Below, in pieces: positions 17,248-26,042 of a stretch of 64,000 nucleotides of DNA; the first letter of the stretch is position 1, and each line of letters opens with the position of its first letter. Source of the stretch: Pseudoglutamicibacter albus (GTDB lineage: Bacteria; Actinomycetota; Actinomycetes; Actinomycetales; Micrococcaceae); the NCBI RefSeq assembly GCF_022346425.1, contig NZ_JAKRCW010000004.1, forward strand, positions 100,792-164,791, in the 5' to 3' direction. The notes below the pieces were generated by a model. The model had not been told where the DNA came from and did not search any database. It was given only the letters and a program-made list of their open reading frames with translations. A program made the translations under genes and the position numbers.

Positions 17248-18390
17248 ATGACTGAGCAAACTATTTATAAGGGCCTTGCCGGCGTTGTCGCAGACACCAC
17301 CGCGATTTCCAAGGTCAACGCAGAAACGAACTCGCTTCTCTACCGCGGTTACCCGGTTCAGGAGCTGGCCGCGAAGTGCTCCGTTGAACAAGTCGCTCTA
17401 CTGCTGTGGAACGGTGACTTGCCGAGCGAGGAGCAGCTCGCGGAGTTCACTCGCCGTGAGCGTTCCGGCCGCGCGCTGAGTAAGGAGCTCAAGCGCGTGA
17501 TTGATGAGTTGCCGACCACGTGTCACCCGATGGATGTGTGCCATGCCGCCGCCGCTGTGATTGGCGCGTCGCATCCAGACGGTGAGGACAACTCGCCTGA
17601 GGCTGAGTTGCGTAAGGCACAGGAGTTGTTCGCTCTGATGCCTGCGGTGGTTTGTTATGACCAGCGCCGCCGTCGCGGGCTTGAGCTTGTGGAACCGCGT
17701 GAGGACCTGGATTATTCGCAGAACTTCCTGTGGATGGCCTTCGGTGAGGAAGCTGCGGAGGAGGTTGTGGATGCGTTCCGTGTTTCGATGATCTTGTATG
17801 CAGAGCATTCGTTCAACGCATCCACGTTCACCGCGCGCGTGATCACGTCCACGTTGTCTGATCTGCATTCGGCTGTGGGTGGCGCGATCGGCGCGCTCAA
17901 GGGCCCGCTGCATGGCGGCGCGAACGAGGCTGTGATGCACACGTTCGAGGAGCTCGGGATCAGGGCCGATGAGTCGGCTGAGGCAGCGGAGGCCCGTGCG
18001 AAGGCCTGGATGGATGATGCGTTGGCTCAGAAAAAGAAAATCATGGGCTTTGGCCACCGTGTCTACAAGAACGGCGACTCGCGTGTACCGACCATGCAGG
18101 ATGCGTTGTTCCGGATGCTGGATTACTATGACCGCCACGAGCTGCTCGGCTTGTATCGAGGGTTGGAGAAGTCGATGGATGAGGCGAAGGGCATCAAACC
18201 GAACCTCGACTACCCGGCGGGCCCAACGTATTGGCTCATGGGTTTCGACATCCCGATGTTCACCCCGATCTTCGTGTGCTCCCGCATCATGGGCTGGACG
18301 GCACACATCATGGAGCAGCGCGCCAACAACGCATTGATCCGCCCGCTGTCCGCATACGACGGCCCAGCCGAACGCCACATCGAAGGGTAG
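17248..18390 (+). CDS. prpC: 2-methylcitrate synthase PrpC
   Basis: 380 residues, citrate synthase fold of the short type. ATG start with AAAGGAGG 4 nt upstream. Visible active-site segments: AEHSFNASTFTARV (His), GPLHGGANEAV (His), MGFGHRVYKNGDSR (His). It condenses propionyl-CoA with oxaloacetate. The operon context separates it from the housekeeping citrate synthase, although this family often has activity with both substrates. Confidence 0.93.
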   Translation: MTEQTIYKGLAGVVADTTAISKVNAETNSLLYRGYPVQELAAKCSVEQVALLLWNGDLPSEEQLAEFTRRERSGRALSKELKRVIDELPTTCHPMDVCHAAAAVIGASHPDGEDNSPEAELRKAQELFALMPAVVCYDQRRRRGLELVEPREDLDYSQNFLWMAFGEEAAEEVVDAFRVSMILYAEHSFNASTFTARVITSTLSDLHSAVGGAIGALKGPLHGGANEAVMHTFEELGIRADESAEAAEARAKAWMDDALAQKKKIMGFGHRVYKNGDSRVPTMQDALFRMLDYYDRHELLGLYRGLEKSMDEAKGIKPNLDYPAGPTYWLMGFDIPMFTPIFVCSRIMGWTAHIMEQRANNALIRPLSAYDGPAERHIEG

Positions 18391-18413
18391 GTAGCTAGTT
18401 TCTAGCCAAGAAC

Positions 18414-18447
18414 AGGGCGGCCAGACGATTGATCGTCTGGCCGCCCT
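18414..18447. terminator. Bidirectional terminator between prpC and the MHS transporter
   Basis: A perfect 16-bp inverted repeat (arms 18414-18429 and 18432-18447, AGGGCGGCCAGACGAT and its complement) with a 2-nt loop sits between two convergent genes. Confidence 0.85.
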
Positions 18448-18481
18448 TAGATGTTATCCACCGTTCACCGACGGTTTGTCC

Positions 18482-19795
18482 TCAGGTTTCTTCCGAATAC
18501 TTGCGGGACGCAACCACCGAGACCAGAGTGATCAGGCACATGCCGATCAGATAAATCACGATAGGTAGCGGGGAATCGAATTTGAGCAACAGCGCTGTCG
18601 CTATCAGCGGAGCAATGCCACCGGCGAAAACGGAAGCCACTTCGTGTGCAATTGAGATCGCCGAATACCGAACCTCTGCCGGGAACAGTTCGTGGAAGAG
18701 TGAAGGCTGGGTACCAATCATTGCTCCGTGGCAAACACCCAAAGCAAGAACGAACCCCAACAACATCAGCGGCATCGAACCGGTCTCCAAGAGAGAAAAG
18801 AACGGAGCCGCAACAATCATCATGCCTATCGCACCGAAAGCGTAGACACGACGCCGGCCGAGCACGTCAGATAAATGGCCGAAGAAAACGAAAGAGAAGA
18901 AACACAGCGTCATAGTGATCGCCAGAATCAGCAAGATCAAGCTGTCATCTACCCCAACGTGCTTGCCATAAACAACGGAGAAGGTCATAAAGATATAGGA
19001 GCCGCCGTTCTCGGCGATGCGCATGCCCATCGCGGTGAGCATTTGGCCAGGGAAACGCCGGAAAGCCTCGATCATCGGGATGCGTTCGTTATCACTGCTC
19101 GCTGACTCGGCCTCATCAACAGTTTCATCCGGAAGGCCCTTACGAATATAGATGCCCACGAAAAGCAGCACGATGCTGAACAAAAACGGAAGGCGCCAGC
19201 CCCATGTTAGAAATTGTTCTTCAGGTAGCTGTTTGACTGCATAAAAGGCTAGCGCCGACGTTACGAAACCGAGGCTCACACCGCTTTGGCTGAAAGCCGC
19301 GAGCATCCCTCTACGTTTCTGGGAAGAGTTCTCACTGATCAGGAGTACTGCGCCTCCCCATTCCCCGCCAGCAGCGACCCCTTGCGCGACACGAAGCAAC
19401 ACCAAGATGATGGGTGCTGCGGCACCGATGGATGCATACGTTGGCAGCAGACCCATCGCTGTTGAGGCCAGCCCCATGACCCCAAGCGTGATGATGAGCG
19501 AGGTTTTACGCGAGACTTTATCGCCGATATGCCCAAAAATTACCCCGCCCAACGGCCGAGCAACAAACCCAACCGCTAGCCCAACGTATGCCCCAAGCGC
19601 ACCTACTAGCGGGTCTGTACCTGCAGGGAACATGAGGACGTTGAACACCACAGCCGAGGCAGTCGCATAGAGGAAGAAGTCATACCACTCAAGTGAGTTA
19701 CCAATCAGGGAAGCAACAACGTATTTGGTGGTACTGGCCTGGCGAGGTTCAGCTTGCGGCGGGGTGTGGGCCGCAGTCATTACTTGTTTGCTCAT
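18482..19795 (-). CDS. MFS transporter, metabolite:H+ symporter (MHS) family
   Basis: 437 residues with about 12 membrane helices. It begins with NSLEWYDFFLYATASAVVF, typical of the MHS subfamily (ProP, KgtP, ShiA), and has the loop 2-3 motif GHIGDKVSRKTSL and the loop 8-9 motif GHLSDVLGRRRVY. It imports a carboxylate or betaine-like solute with protons. It lies just downstream of the iacG-like gene on the same strand (118-bp gap), so indole-3-acetate or a related aromatic acid is a candidate substrate; this is inference. The ribosome site is weak. Confidence 0.88.
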   Translation of the reverse strand: MSKQVMTAAHTPPQAEPRQASTTKYVVASLIGNSLEWYDFFLYATASAVVFNVLMFPAGTDPLVGALGAYVGLAVGFVARPLGGVIFGHIGDKVSRKTSLIITLGVMGLASTAMGLLPTYASIGAAAPIILVLLRVAQGVAAGGEWGGAVLLISENSSQKRRGMLAAFSQSGVSLGFVTSALAFYAVKQLPEEQFLTWGWRLPFLFSIVLLFVGIYIRKGLPDETVDEAESASSDNERIPMIEAFRRFPGQMLTAMGMRIAENGGSYIFMTFSVVYGKHVGVDDSLILLILAITMTLCFFSFVFFGHLSDVLGRRRVYAFGAIGMMIVAAPFFSLLETGSMPLMLLGFVLALGVCHGAMIGTQPSLFHELFPAEVRYSAISIAHEVASVFAGGIAPLIATALLLKFDSPLPIVIYLIGMCLITLVSVVASRKYSEET

Positions 19796-19913
19796 GACTA
19801 ACGACTACTTTCTATGAAACGAGCTCTCTTGTCCCACGATTGTTTTCTCCTCGAACCGCTTCCGACTACCAGTGTTTGCGGATTCGGGTTAACGGATAAA
19901 GACTCCGAACGAG

Positions 19914-21116
19914 TTATGACTGTTGTGTTTGTGAGAAGCCGATCAGGCTTTCGATGAGGTTGACTGCGCTCTTGCCTCGTTCGATCCAGTCGAGCACTCG
20001 ATGCCCCAGCCGAGGTCCCGGGAATTGGGAGAGCCGGAGTGTGTATTCCACTCCTCCTTCTGGGCTTTGCACAGGAAAAACCATGGAGCCGATCCTGTAT
20101 GCAGTGTGCGGGTCGATGTCGCGGAGCTCGTAATCTACGGAGGAGTTGAAGATTGTCTCCCGAACTCGGCGCTCCTCAGCTGGTGTCATACGGCCTTGCG
20201 CATACTGGCGTGTGGCTTCGTTGACGTCGTCATATGCCGCTTCATTGTCGTCAGGCAAGAAGGCGACCAGATAACCGTGCCGGCGGACAAAATCCATCCG
20301 CTGCCGGAACACTTCCTTAGTTTCATCACTGACTCCCCGCGCTTTAGCGATCCACCGTTCCTGTTCACTCTCAGGTTGGGCATACATATAGGTATCGCCG
20401 ATGGGAGGGACGATCGGAAGACGCCGCCCAACCCCTCCTGACCGGTCAACTCCGGGGCCGGTAGCGGAGAGCACCTGGGCGAATTCATCACGACTTACAG
20501 CGCGGTAGAGGGTCACCTGGCAACCGATTCCGCTTGCTAACCCTTCGAGGATGCCTCGCGTAGATTCGACTTCCTCGAGTAGGTCCGCAAACTCTTTATC
20601 GGTACGTGCCGCCAGTGACGTGCTCAAGAAGCCACCGTAACCGCCCTGAAAAAACAACAGTGGTGAGCCCGCGTTAACCACGGCAAGGTCCAAGACCCTG
20701 CAAAGAACAATCCAGTGATCGCCTGCTTCGACGATATTGTCAGTTTCAACATCAACCCAGGCCACGCTTCCCGCCAAAACTGGATTGCCTGCCGGCGAAC
20801 GGAATGAGTCCACACCGTGATACTTGTTTTCCCACCGGCGGGCGATGGTTGTGACCAGGTCTTCCTGCTCCTCCCCCAGGATATTGATGCACATCGTTTT
20901 CAGATTGCGTAATTTCTCAAACGTCTTCGACGTCTTCATTGGCATGAATGACACAAGCGGTGGATCAAGAGATACAGAACTAAACGTCCCTACTACCAAT
21001 GCGAGCTCTTCACCGTCTTCGGCGATGCCCGTCACCACCGCTACGCCGGTCGGATAATGACCCATCACTTCTCGAAACACGAGCGGGTCAATGAGAGGAG
21101 TCTCTTCCGGAGTCAC
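19914..21116 (-). CDS. iacG: Flavin reductase fused to an IclR-like effector domain (IacG-like)
   Basis: 400 residues from GTG 21116, chosen because GGAAAGGA precedes it by 7 nt; an upstream in-frame extension lacks domain sequence. Residues about 10-165 form an FMN-type NAD(P)H:flavin reductase domain (FREVMGHYPTGVAVVTG, SVSLDPPLVSF). Residues about 190-390 resemble the ligand-binding domain of IclR regulators (VGRRLPIVPPIGDTYMY, MVFPVQSPEGGVEYTLRLS) but no DNA-binding helix-turn-helix is present. It should supply reduced flavin to the IacA-type oxygenase encoded 7 kb away. Known IacG proteins are the reductase domain alone; the fused sensor recalls C1 reductases whose extra domain is an effector-controlled brake. 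Confidence 0.75.
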   Translation of the reverse strand: MTPEETPLIDPLVFREVMGHYPTGVAVVTGIAEDGEELALVVGTFSSVSLDPPLVSFMPMKTSKTFEKLRNLKTMCINILGEEQEDLVTTIARRWENKYHGVDSFRSPAGNPVLAGSVAWVDVETDNIVEAGDHWIVLCRVLDLAVVNAGSPLLFFQGGYGGFLSTSLAARTDKEFADLLEEVESTRGILEGLASGIGCQVTLYRAVSRDEFAQVLSATGPGVDRSGGVGRRLPIVPPIGDTYMYAQPESEQERWIAKARGVSDETKEVFRQRMDFVRRHGYLVAFLPDDNEAAYDDVNEATRQYAQGRMTPAEERRVRETIFNSSVDYELRDIDPHTAYRIGSMVFPVQSPEGGVEYTLRLSQFPGPRLGHRVLDWIERGKSAVNLIESLIGFSQTQQS

Positions 21117-21162
21117 AATAAGGTCCTTTCCCACTGTCTTGACCAGAATCTTTGAATTCTGA

Positions 21163-21174
21163 GTCACTAGTGAC
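21163..21174. promoter_or_regulatory. 12-bp palindrome upstream of iacG
   Basis: GTCACTAGTGAC is a perfect palindrome about 50 bp upstream of the iacG GTG start in the iacG/iacH divergent region. It could be an operator; no regulator can be assigned from the sequence. Confidence 0.35.
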
Positions 21175-21268
21175 ACGAGAGGTCTAGCGAGGGCAATAAG
21201 GCCTACCGTCATATGAGTGACCCAGGCCACATACCGTTCACATATGCAAGCTAGCCAACCCTTCCTTT

Positions 21269-21297
21269 CACCCATAGAGGGGAAACCTTTACTTTCA
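21269..21297 (+). promoter_or_regulatory. Shared iac promoter motif, copy A (before iacH)
   Basis: CACCCATAGAGGGGAAACCT followed by TTAC closely resembles a minus-strand site before iacA (CACCCTATAGGGGATGCCTT followed by TAC). It lies about 85-110 bp upstream of the iacH start and about 40 nt before a possible -10 region (CATGTAAGT near 21336), a position expected for an activator site. Confidence 0.45.
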
Positions 21298-21380
21298 AAT
21301 AGCGAACAAGTCGCCAAGAATTGTGACCGGGGACACATGTAAGTTATTTGAGCTATGGAGAGCTACGAGGGAACGAAACC

Positions 21381-22661
21381 GTGAAATCCACACCTGTACC
21401 TTCAATTGCTGAACGAGTCACCGCTGTCCAGGCTGATGCCGCAAAAGCTCAGCGGTTCATTGCAGACGACCTCGCTGCCGTTCAAGCACGAGAAGAAGAG
21501 CTACAAGCATGGGTTCTCATCGACGAATCGGCCCCTGACTCGGTCAGTGCTTCACCGGATGGGCCACTAGCAGGCGTTTCCTTCGGGGTGAAAGATCTCA
21601 TTGATGTTGCCGGCATGCCAACGCGCAGTGGTTCCCCTACGACGGATTCGGCTAACAAGTCTTCAACAGCGGCCTGTGTAGAGCGCTTCGAAAGTCTAGG
21701 CGCCATCGTTCTCGGAAAGACCACCACCACCGAGTTCGGTTTCTTCAAACCATCGAAAACACGCAACCCAGCTAACACGGAACATACCCCTGGGGGCTCT
21801 TCGAGCGGTTCAGCGGCAGCAGTCGCGGCAGGAACTGTCCCGCTAGCGCTTGGCACACAAACAGCTGGCTCGGTAACGCGCCCGGCGGCATACTGCGGCA
21901 CAGCCGGTTTTGTGTTGGCAAGGAAAGACGTTGATCCCACTGGCGTCGACGGCATGGCAAAATCGCTCGACAGCCTCGGCCTATTAACTCAAACAACCGA
22001 AGATCTACGCATCGCCACATCTGCATTTTTAGGGCGTGACCTGTCCACAGAGATCAGCCACGCCACTGTATTGACGTGGCCTGGTTCAGATGTCGCTGAC
22101 ATCGCATCCCCCATGTCTGGGGCCATCGGTACCGCAACTGACCAATTGGCCGCTTTCGGTGTTGTCTCGTCGCCTTTCGACCTGCTAGATCATGTGGCCA
22201 CCCTGGTTCAGGACCATCCCATCATCATGGCTTATGAGGCACACCAAAAACATGGGCACCTACTAAACGACTTCCCGGAAGAAATCAGCCCACAATTTCG
22301 CACTTTGCTCACTACCGGTCGTGGCATCAACAATCAGCAATACTGGAACGCCTTGTCCCGTACCCGCCGTACTGATGAACTATTCAAAGCTCAACTCAAA
22401 CCTGGGACGGTCATCCTGGGCCCAGCTGCACAGGATTCTGCCCCTTACGGCCTCGAAAGCACCGGCGACCCAGTTCTTAGTCGGCCCTGGCAAGCACTCG
22501 GCTATCCTGCACTGACTGTTCCTGGCGCGCGCAACGAAAGCGGACTGCCCCTAGGGCTCCAACTAATCAGCCTGCCCGGTGATGAGGCTGAACTATTCGC
22601 AATCGGGCAACTGCTCGAACAAAAACTCATAGAGTACTACGGAGGGAATGAATCGCTATGA
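21381..22661 (+). CDS. iacH: Amidase signature family hydrolase (IacH-like)
   Basis: 426 residues from GTG 21381, which has GAGGGAAC upstream; a TTG start 33 nt earlier is less likely. The Ser-cisSer-Lys triad is visible: Lys71 in GVKDLIDVAG, Ser in GGSSSGSAAAVAAG and Ser164 in TAGSVTRPAAYCG. Amidase-signature enzymes hydrolyse C-N bonds. In iac clusters IacH is thought to act on a nitrogen-containing intermediate after ring oxidation of indole-3-acetate; the exact step is not established. It overlaps the next gene by 4 bp. Confidence 0.82.
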   Translation: MKSTPVPSIAERVTAVQADAAKAQRFIADDLAAVQAREEELQAWVLIDESAPDSVSASPDGPLAGVSFGVKDLIDVAGMPTRSGSPTTDSANKSSTAACVERFESLGAIVLGKTTTTEFGFFKPSKTRNPANTEHTPGGSSSGSAAAVAAGTVPLALGTQTAGSVTRPAAYCGTAGFVLARKDVDPTGVDGMAKSLDSLGLLTQTTEDLRIATSAFLGRDLSTEISHATVLTWPGSDVADIASPMSGAIGTATDQLAAFGVVSSPFDLLDHVATLVQDHPIIMAYEAHQKHGHLLNDFPEEISPQFRTLLTTGRGINNQQYWNALSRTRRTDELFKAQLKPGTVILGPAAQDSAPYGLESTGDPVLSRPWQALGYPALTVPGARNESGLPLGLQLISLPGDEAELFAIGQLLEQKLIEYYGGNESL

Positions 22662-22990
22662 CGAACACTTCAACTGAACCGGTTCGCAAGTCTCCACGAC
22701 CACTCAACCATGCCCGAACCTTCCTCACCTGCTACGAGGACACGTTCAACTACGGCTGGCATCACGTAGATCTCTTTGTTCATGACGAGTTTGGGCGCGA
22801 GGTCAACTGGGTCCACTGGACAGTCCAAGCCGACGGACCTGAAGCAGCCGACGAATCAGTACGTCGAGAAGAGCCTTCGCTCCGTAGGCTGACCCCATGG
22901 CAACACCACGTCAGCGCTTTCGGCATGAACTACTGGACAGCCGACGCAGCCTTTGACGAAGACGGAGATGCAACGTCTGATGACAACTAA
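22658..22990 (+). CDS. Small uncharacterised protein in the iacH operon
   Basis: 110 residues, start ATG overlapping the iacH stop by 4 bp, so it is probably translationally coupled. The sequence is rich in His and Trp (YGWHHVDLFVHDEFGREVNW, WQHHVSAFGMNYW) and ends in an acidic tail. No signal peptide or membrane helix is seen. I do not recognise the family. The His-rich motifs could bind metal or cofactor, but that is speculation. Its place between iacH and the response regulator suggests a role in the catabolic pathway or its sensing. Confidence 0.75.
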   Translation: MTNTSTEPVRKSPRPLNHARTFLTCYEDTFNYGWHHVDLFVHDEFGREVNWVHWTVQADGPEAADESVRREEPSLRRLTPWQHHVSAFGMNYWTADAAFDEDGDATSDDN

Positions 22991-23678
22991 TCCTCTCGCT
23001 GACAAATTGCTCGAACGTTCGGTTTCAGTCGGGTCAGCAGTTACAGAGGAGGACGTCTCGGTCTTTGTTGTTGATGATGACCCAGCTGTGCGTGAGTCTG
23101 CGCAGTGGCTGCTAGGCAGCATCGGTTTATCTCCGATCTTGTGCGGAAGCGCTCAGGAGTTGCTAAATGCATACGACGGTAGCGCCCCAGCGTGCATCAT
23201 CTTGGATGTTCGAATGCCGCATATGAGTGGCCCGAAGCTACAGCAAGAACTCAACCGAATCGCTCCTCACGCCGTCATTATTTTTGTTTCTGCTCACGGA
23301 GATATCCCTTTGTCTGTATCCGTGCTACGAGCGGGAGCTACTGACTTCCTTGAAAAGCCGTACAACCCGCAAGAGTTGTTGGAACGTGTGCAATCTTCGA
23401 TCCCTCTGGCTTGTGAACGATTCAATGGTCACGCGTTACGAAAGGATGTCACTGATCGCATCGGCGTGTTGACCCATCGTGAACGGGAGATTTTGTCTCT
23501 AGTGATCGAAGGAATCCCGAGCAAAAATATCGCTCGCAAGCTCGGCCTCAGTACCAAGACTGTCGATGTGCACCGAGCTCGCATCACACATAAAACGGGG
23601 TCTGCGACCATTCAGACATTGATTCGGGACATTCTGCGCGCGAATCTCGAGTCTGCGGTTTATCCACTAGCAAGCTAG
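22980..23678 (+). CDS. FixJ/TodT-type response regulator (LuxR HTH)
   Basis: 232 residues from ATG 22980 (GGAG at 22964; ATG 22968 and TTG 22953 are in-frame alternatives). The receiver domain has Asp-Asp-Asp at 32-34, phospho-acceptor Asp76 in IILDVRMPHMSG and Lys in FLEKPYNP. The C-terminal LuxR-type helix-turn-helix reads LTHREREILSLVIEGIPSKN and continues IARKLGLSTKTVDVH. FixJ, TodT and StyR, which control aromatic catabolism or oxygen response, have this layout. The likely partner is the kinase at 29070. It overlaps the 110-residue ORF, so it is co-transcribed with iacH. Confidence 0.88.
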   Translation: MTTNPLADKLLERSVSVGSAVTEEDVSVFVVDDDPAVRESAQWLLGSIGLSPILCGSAQELLNAYDGSAPACIILDVRMPHMSGPKLQQELNRIAPHAVIIFVSAHGDIPLSVSVLRAGATDFLEKPYNPQELLERVQSSIPLACERFNGHALRKDVTDRIGVLTHREREILSLVIEGIPSKNIARKLGLSTKTVDVHRARITHKTGSATIQTLIRDILRANLESAVYPLAS

Positions 23679-23702
23679 AACAGCCCCTGTTAGAAATACG
23701 AA

Positions 23703-23754
23703 TTGTGGGACCAACAATCTGAACTGCAGTTTCAGCTGTTGGTCCCACAAATTT
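23703..23754. terminator. Terminator between the response regulator and iacF
   Basis: Arms TTGTGGGACCAACA (23703-23716) and TGTTGGTCCCACAA (23737-23750) are perfect complements, with a smaller CTGAA/TTCAG stem inside the loop, followed by ATTTTAGTTT on the plus strand. The two flanking genes are convergent. Confidence 0.85.
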
Positions 23755-23780
23755 TAGTTTGTGTCTCTGGGCCTCAGTGA

Positions 23781-24731
23781 CTAATCCCAATCCAGCTCGA
23801 GCTTGGATGACTTACTACGCGAAACGCAGATCGCGATGAGCTCCCCGCTTTCTTTTTCACTTTTCGTCAGGACATTGTCCCGGTGCTCTGGCTCACCGCA
23901 GAGAACTTGCATGATGCATGTTCCGCAGATGCCTTCTTCACAGGACGTTTCAACATCGATTCCGTTTTCTTCAAGCACAGATACGATGCTGCGATCGGCC
24001 GGGATCTCGTATTCTTCACCTTCAAGCTCAACCACGAAGGCCGAATTCTCGGACGCAGCTGGCTGTTCTTGAGCTTTGAAGTTCTCCAGATGCACTGAGT
24101 TCTCGCCTACGAGTGGTTCCGCAATGGCGACGACTTTGTCCATGAACCCTTCCGGGCCACAAACATAGACGTGAGTGCCTTCAGGGGCCTTCTCGATAGC
24201 TTCCTCAAGCACCCCATCCTGATCATGACGAGCCAGACCGAGATGCGCGCTGAGTTTCTCGGGGCAACGGTCAGTCAATAAAGGCAAGAAACTCGCTTCT
24301 TCCTCACTACGGGCAAAGTAGTGAAGATGAAACGGGATGTCGTGAACATCCATATAGCGAGCCATGCTCAACATCGGGGTAATGCCGATTCCCGCAGCTA
24401 CCAAGACATGGAAATCTGCCTCTTCGGCGATATTGAGAAGATTGCGAGGTTCGCTAATTCGCAAGGTATCGCCGACCTTGAGGCCATGCAATGCCTCCGA
24501 ACCCCCACGAGACTCTTCTTCCCGTTTGACGGCAATTGCGAAACTATCACCGGCTTCTGGAGTGCTAAAGAGCGAGTACTGACGTGTGATGGCGGTGGGG
24601 CCTTCAACATCAATATGTGCTCCTGGAACATACGGACCTAGCGGCGTTCCGTCTTCCCGCTCGAGCCAAAACGACTTGACGTTAGGGGCTTCGTCCACGA
24701 TTTTTGTAACTTTAACGTCGATTAACGCCAC
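23781..24731 (-). CDS. iacF: Phthalate-dioxygenase-type reductase, FAD/NAD + [2Fe-2S] (IacF-like)
   Basis: 316 residues; GTG start preceded by AGGAGTAACAA. It has an N-terminal flavin-binding barrel (RQYSLFSTPE), an NAD-binding domain (VAAGIGITPMLSMAR, YVCGPEGFMDKV) and a C-terminal plant-type ferredoxin domain with CEEGICGTC plus a last Cys in AICVSRS. This is the single-chain reductase of the phthalate/vanillate oxygenase type. It should pass electrons from NAD(P)H to the Rieske oxygenase IacCD. Last gene of the iacABCDEF run. Confidence 0.88.
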   Translation of the reverse strand: MALIDVKVTKIVDEAPNVKSFWLEREDGTPLGPYVPGAHIDVEGPTAITRQYSLFSTPEAGDSFAIAVKREEESRGGSEALHGLKVGDTLRISEPRNLLNIAEEADFHVLVAAGIGITPMLSMARYMDVHDIPFHLHYFARSEEEASFLPLLTDRCPEKLSAHLGLARHDQDGVLEEAIEKAPEGTHVYVCGPEGFMDKVVAIAEPLVGENSVHLENFKAQEQPAASENSAFVVELEGEEYEIPADRSIVSVLEENGIDVETSCEEGICGTCIMQVLCGEPEHRDNVLTKSEKESGELIAICVSRSKSSKLELDWD

Positions 24732-24780
24732 TTGTTACTCCTACTATCCTCACACTACGACTGACTGAGACGCTTGGGGA

Positions 24781-25542
24781 TCATCTGACGTAAAGACCAC
24801 CGTTGATATCCCACGAGGCACCCGTAACGAAGTAGGCCTCCTCGGAAGCCAATAACGCAATGGTTTGACCGATGAAGTCAGGGCTCCCCAGCTTGCCAAC
24901 CGGGATCGATGCGATGACTCCCTCCAGTTTGTCTTCTGGGACGGTTTCGTACACGATCGGAAGGTCATGGGGGCCTGGAACGATCTGGTTGACGGTCACC
25001 CCCTGCGCCGCGTATTGCTTTGCAAAGATCTTGGTAATCGTCCCAATCGCTCCCTTCGAGGCTGCGTAGTGCACACCGGTTGCGGTACCACCATTCAGCC
25101 CAGCGAGTGACCCCATGTTGACGATCCTGCCGTAGCCAGCTTCAGCCATAGCTTGACCTATCACCTGACAGCCGAAGAAGACTGAATCCGTATTGATCCG
25201 GACTACACGGTCGAAGTCCTCCTGTGAAATGGTCAATGGGTCCGCCGTTTGAGTCACTGCAGCGTTATTTACGAGAACGGTCGGGGTCCCCCACCGCGCG
25301 GTACATTCGGCGAGCACATGTTCAGCCTCCGATTTTTGTGAAGCATCTTGCTGAAGAGCCCACGCGGTTTCCCCTTGAGGACATAACTCCTCGGCGAACT
25401 CTCGAATGCTGTCCTCGTTGATATCGGTCAGCAACACTTTCATGCCATCGGCATGGAGTACTCTGGAAATACTTTTCCCCATGCCGCCGCCAGCCCCCGT
25501 GACGATGGCAATCTGTTCCCTTGATACTTCATCGCGTGCCAT
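24781..25542 (-). CDS. iacE: Short-chain dehydrogenase/reductase (IacE-like)
   Basis: 253 residues; ATG start preceded by AAGGGGGACC. Classical SDR: TGAGGGMG cofactor motif at residues 15-22, NNAAV, catalytic Ser in NMGSLAGLNG, and YAASK active site (about residues 156-160). In the iac pathway IacE is linked to forming 3-hydroxy-2-oxindole-3-acetate (DOAA) from the first oxidation product. It lies 8 bp after iacD and about 50 bp before iacF. Confidence 0.82.
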   Translation of the reverse strand: MARDEVSREQIAIVTGAGGGMGKSISRVLHADGMKVLLTDINEDSIREFAEELCPQGETAWALQQDASQKSEAEHVLAECTARWGTPTVLVNNAAVTQTADPLTISQEDFDRVVRINTDSVFFGCQVIGQAMAEAGYGRIVNMGSLAGLNGGTATGVHYAASKGAIGTITKIFAKQYAAQGVTVNQIVPGPHDLPIVYETVPEDKLEGVIASIPVGKLGSPDFIGQTIALLASEEAYFVTGASWDINGGLYVR

Positions 25543-25550
25543 GGTCCCCC

Positions 25551-26042
25551 TTAGACGAGATATCCGGATGCGCTCACAGCATCTTCACTGTCGACGAGTC
25601 GAACAACCTTGAGCTTAATTTTCGCCTCGTCGCCATCTAAAACAATGCGGTGTTCAACATCAGCGCCGAGCGTGGTGAAACTCTCACGTTTGAACGCGTT
25701 AATGATCTGAGCCGAACGTAGCGTTACCTCGTTCTCGGAGATCTCCTTGACAGTAAAACGCGACAACACGCGAACGGTACGCGCCGCTGCCACCGCGGAG
25801 GGAGAAAAACCCTGGACAAGCCGCTCAACACGCAACTTACGCATCCTTTGGTCGTCGTAGATCATGTTGAGGTTCGTCTCGAAATCGTCAGTCTCCGGAT
25901 CGATCGGAACAACATAGATTGCATCCTCGGTGAATAGTTCCTGCCAAGCCTCATAATGCTTGTCATCGAGCAAAGTTGCTTCATGCCAAATGAGCTCAAT
26001 AGCGCGCTGGACCCGCGGGTCGTTCAGAATCGAGTTAGTCAT
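25551..26042 (-). CDS. iacD: Rieske dioxygenase small (beta) subunit (IacD-like)
   Basis: 163 residues of the NTF2/SnoaL-like ring-hydroxylating dioxygenase beta family (LIWHEATLLDDKHYEAWQEL, FTEDAIYVVPID). The beta subunit is structural in the alpha-beta hexamer. ATG start overlaps the end of iacC by 8 bp, indicating coupled translation and a fixed subunit ratio. Confidence 0.85.
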   Translation of the reverse strand: MTNSILNDPRVQRAIELIWHEATLLDDKHYEAWQELFTEDAIYVVPIDPETDDFETNLNMIYDDQRMRKLRVERLVQGFSPSAVAAARTVRVLSRFTVKEISENEVTLRSAQIINAFKRESFTTLGADVEHRIVLDGDEAKIKLKVVRLVDSEDAVSASGYLV

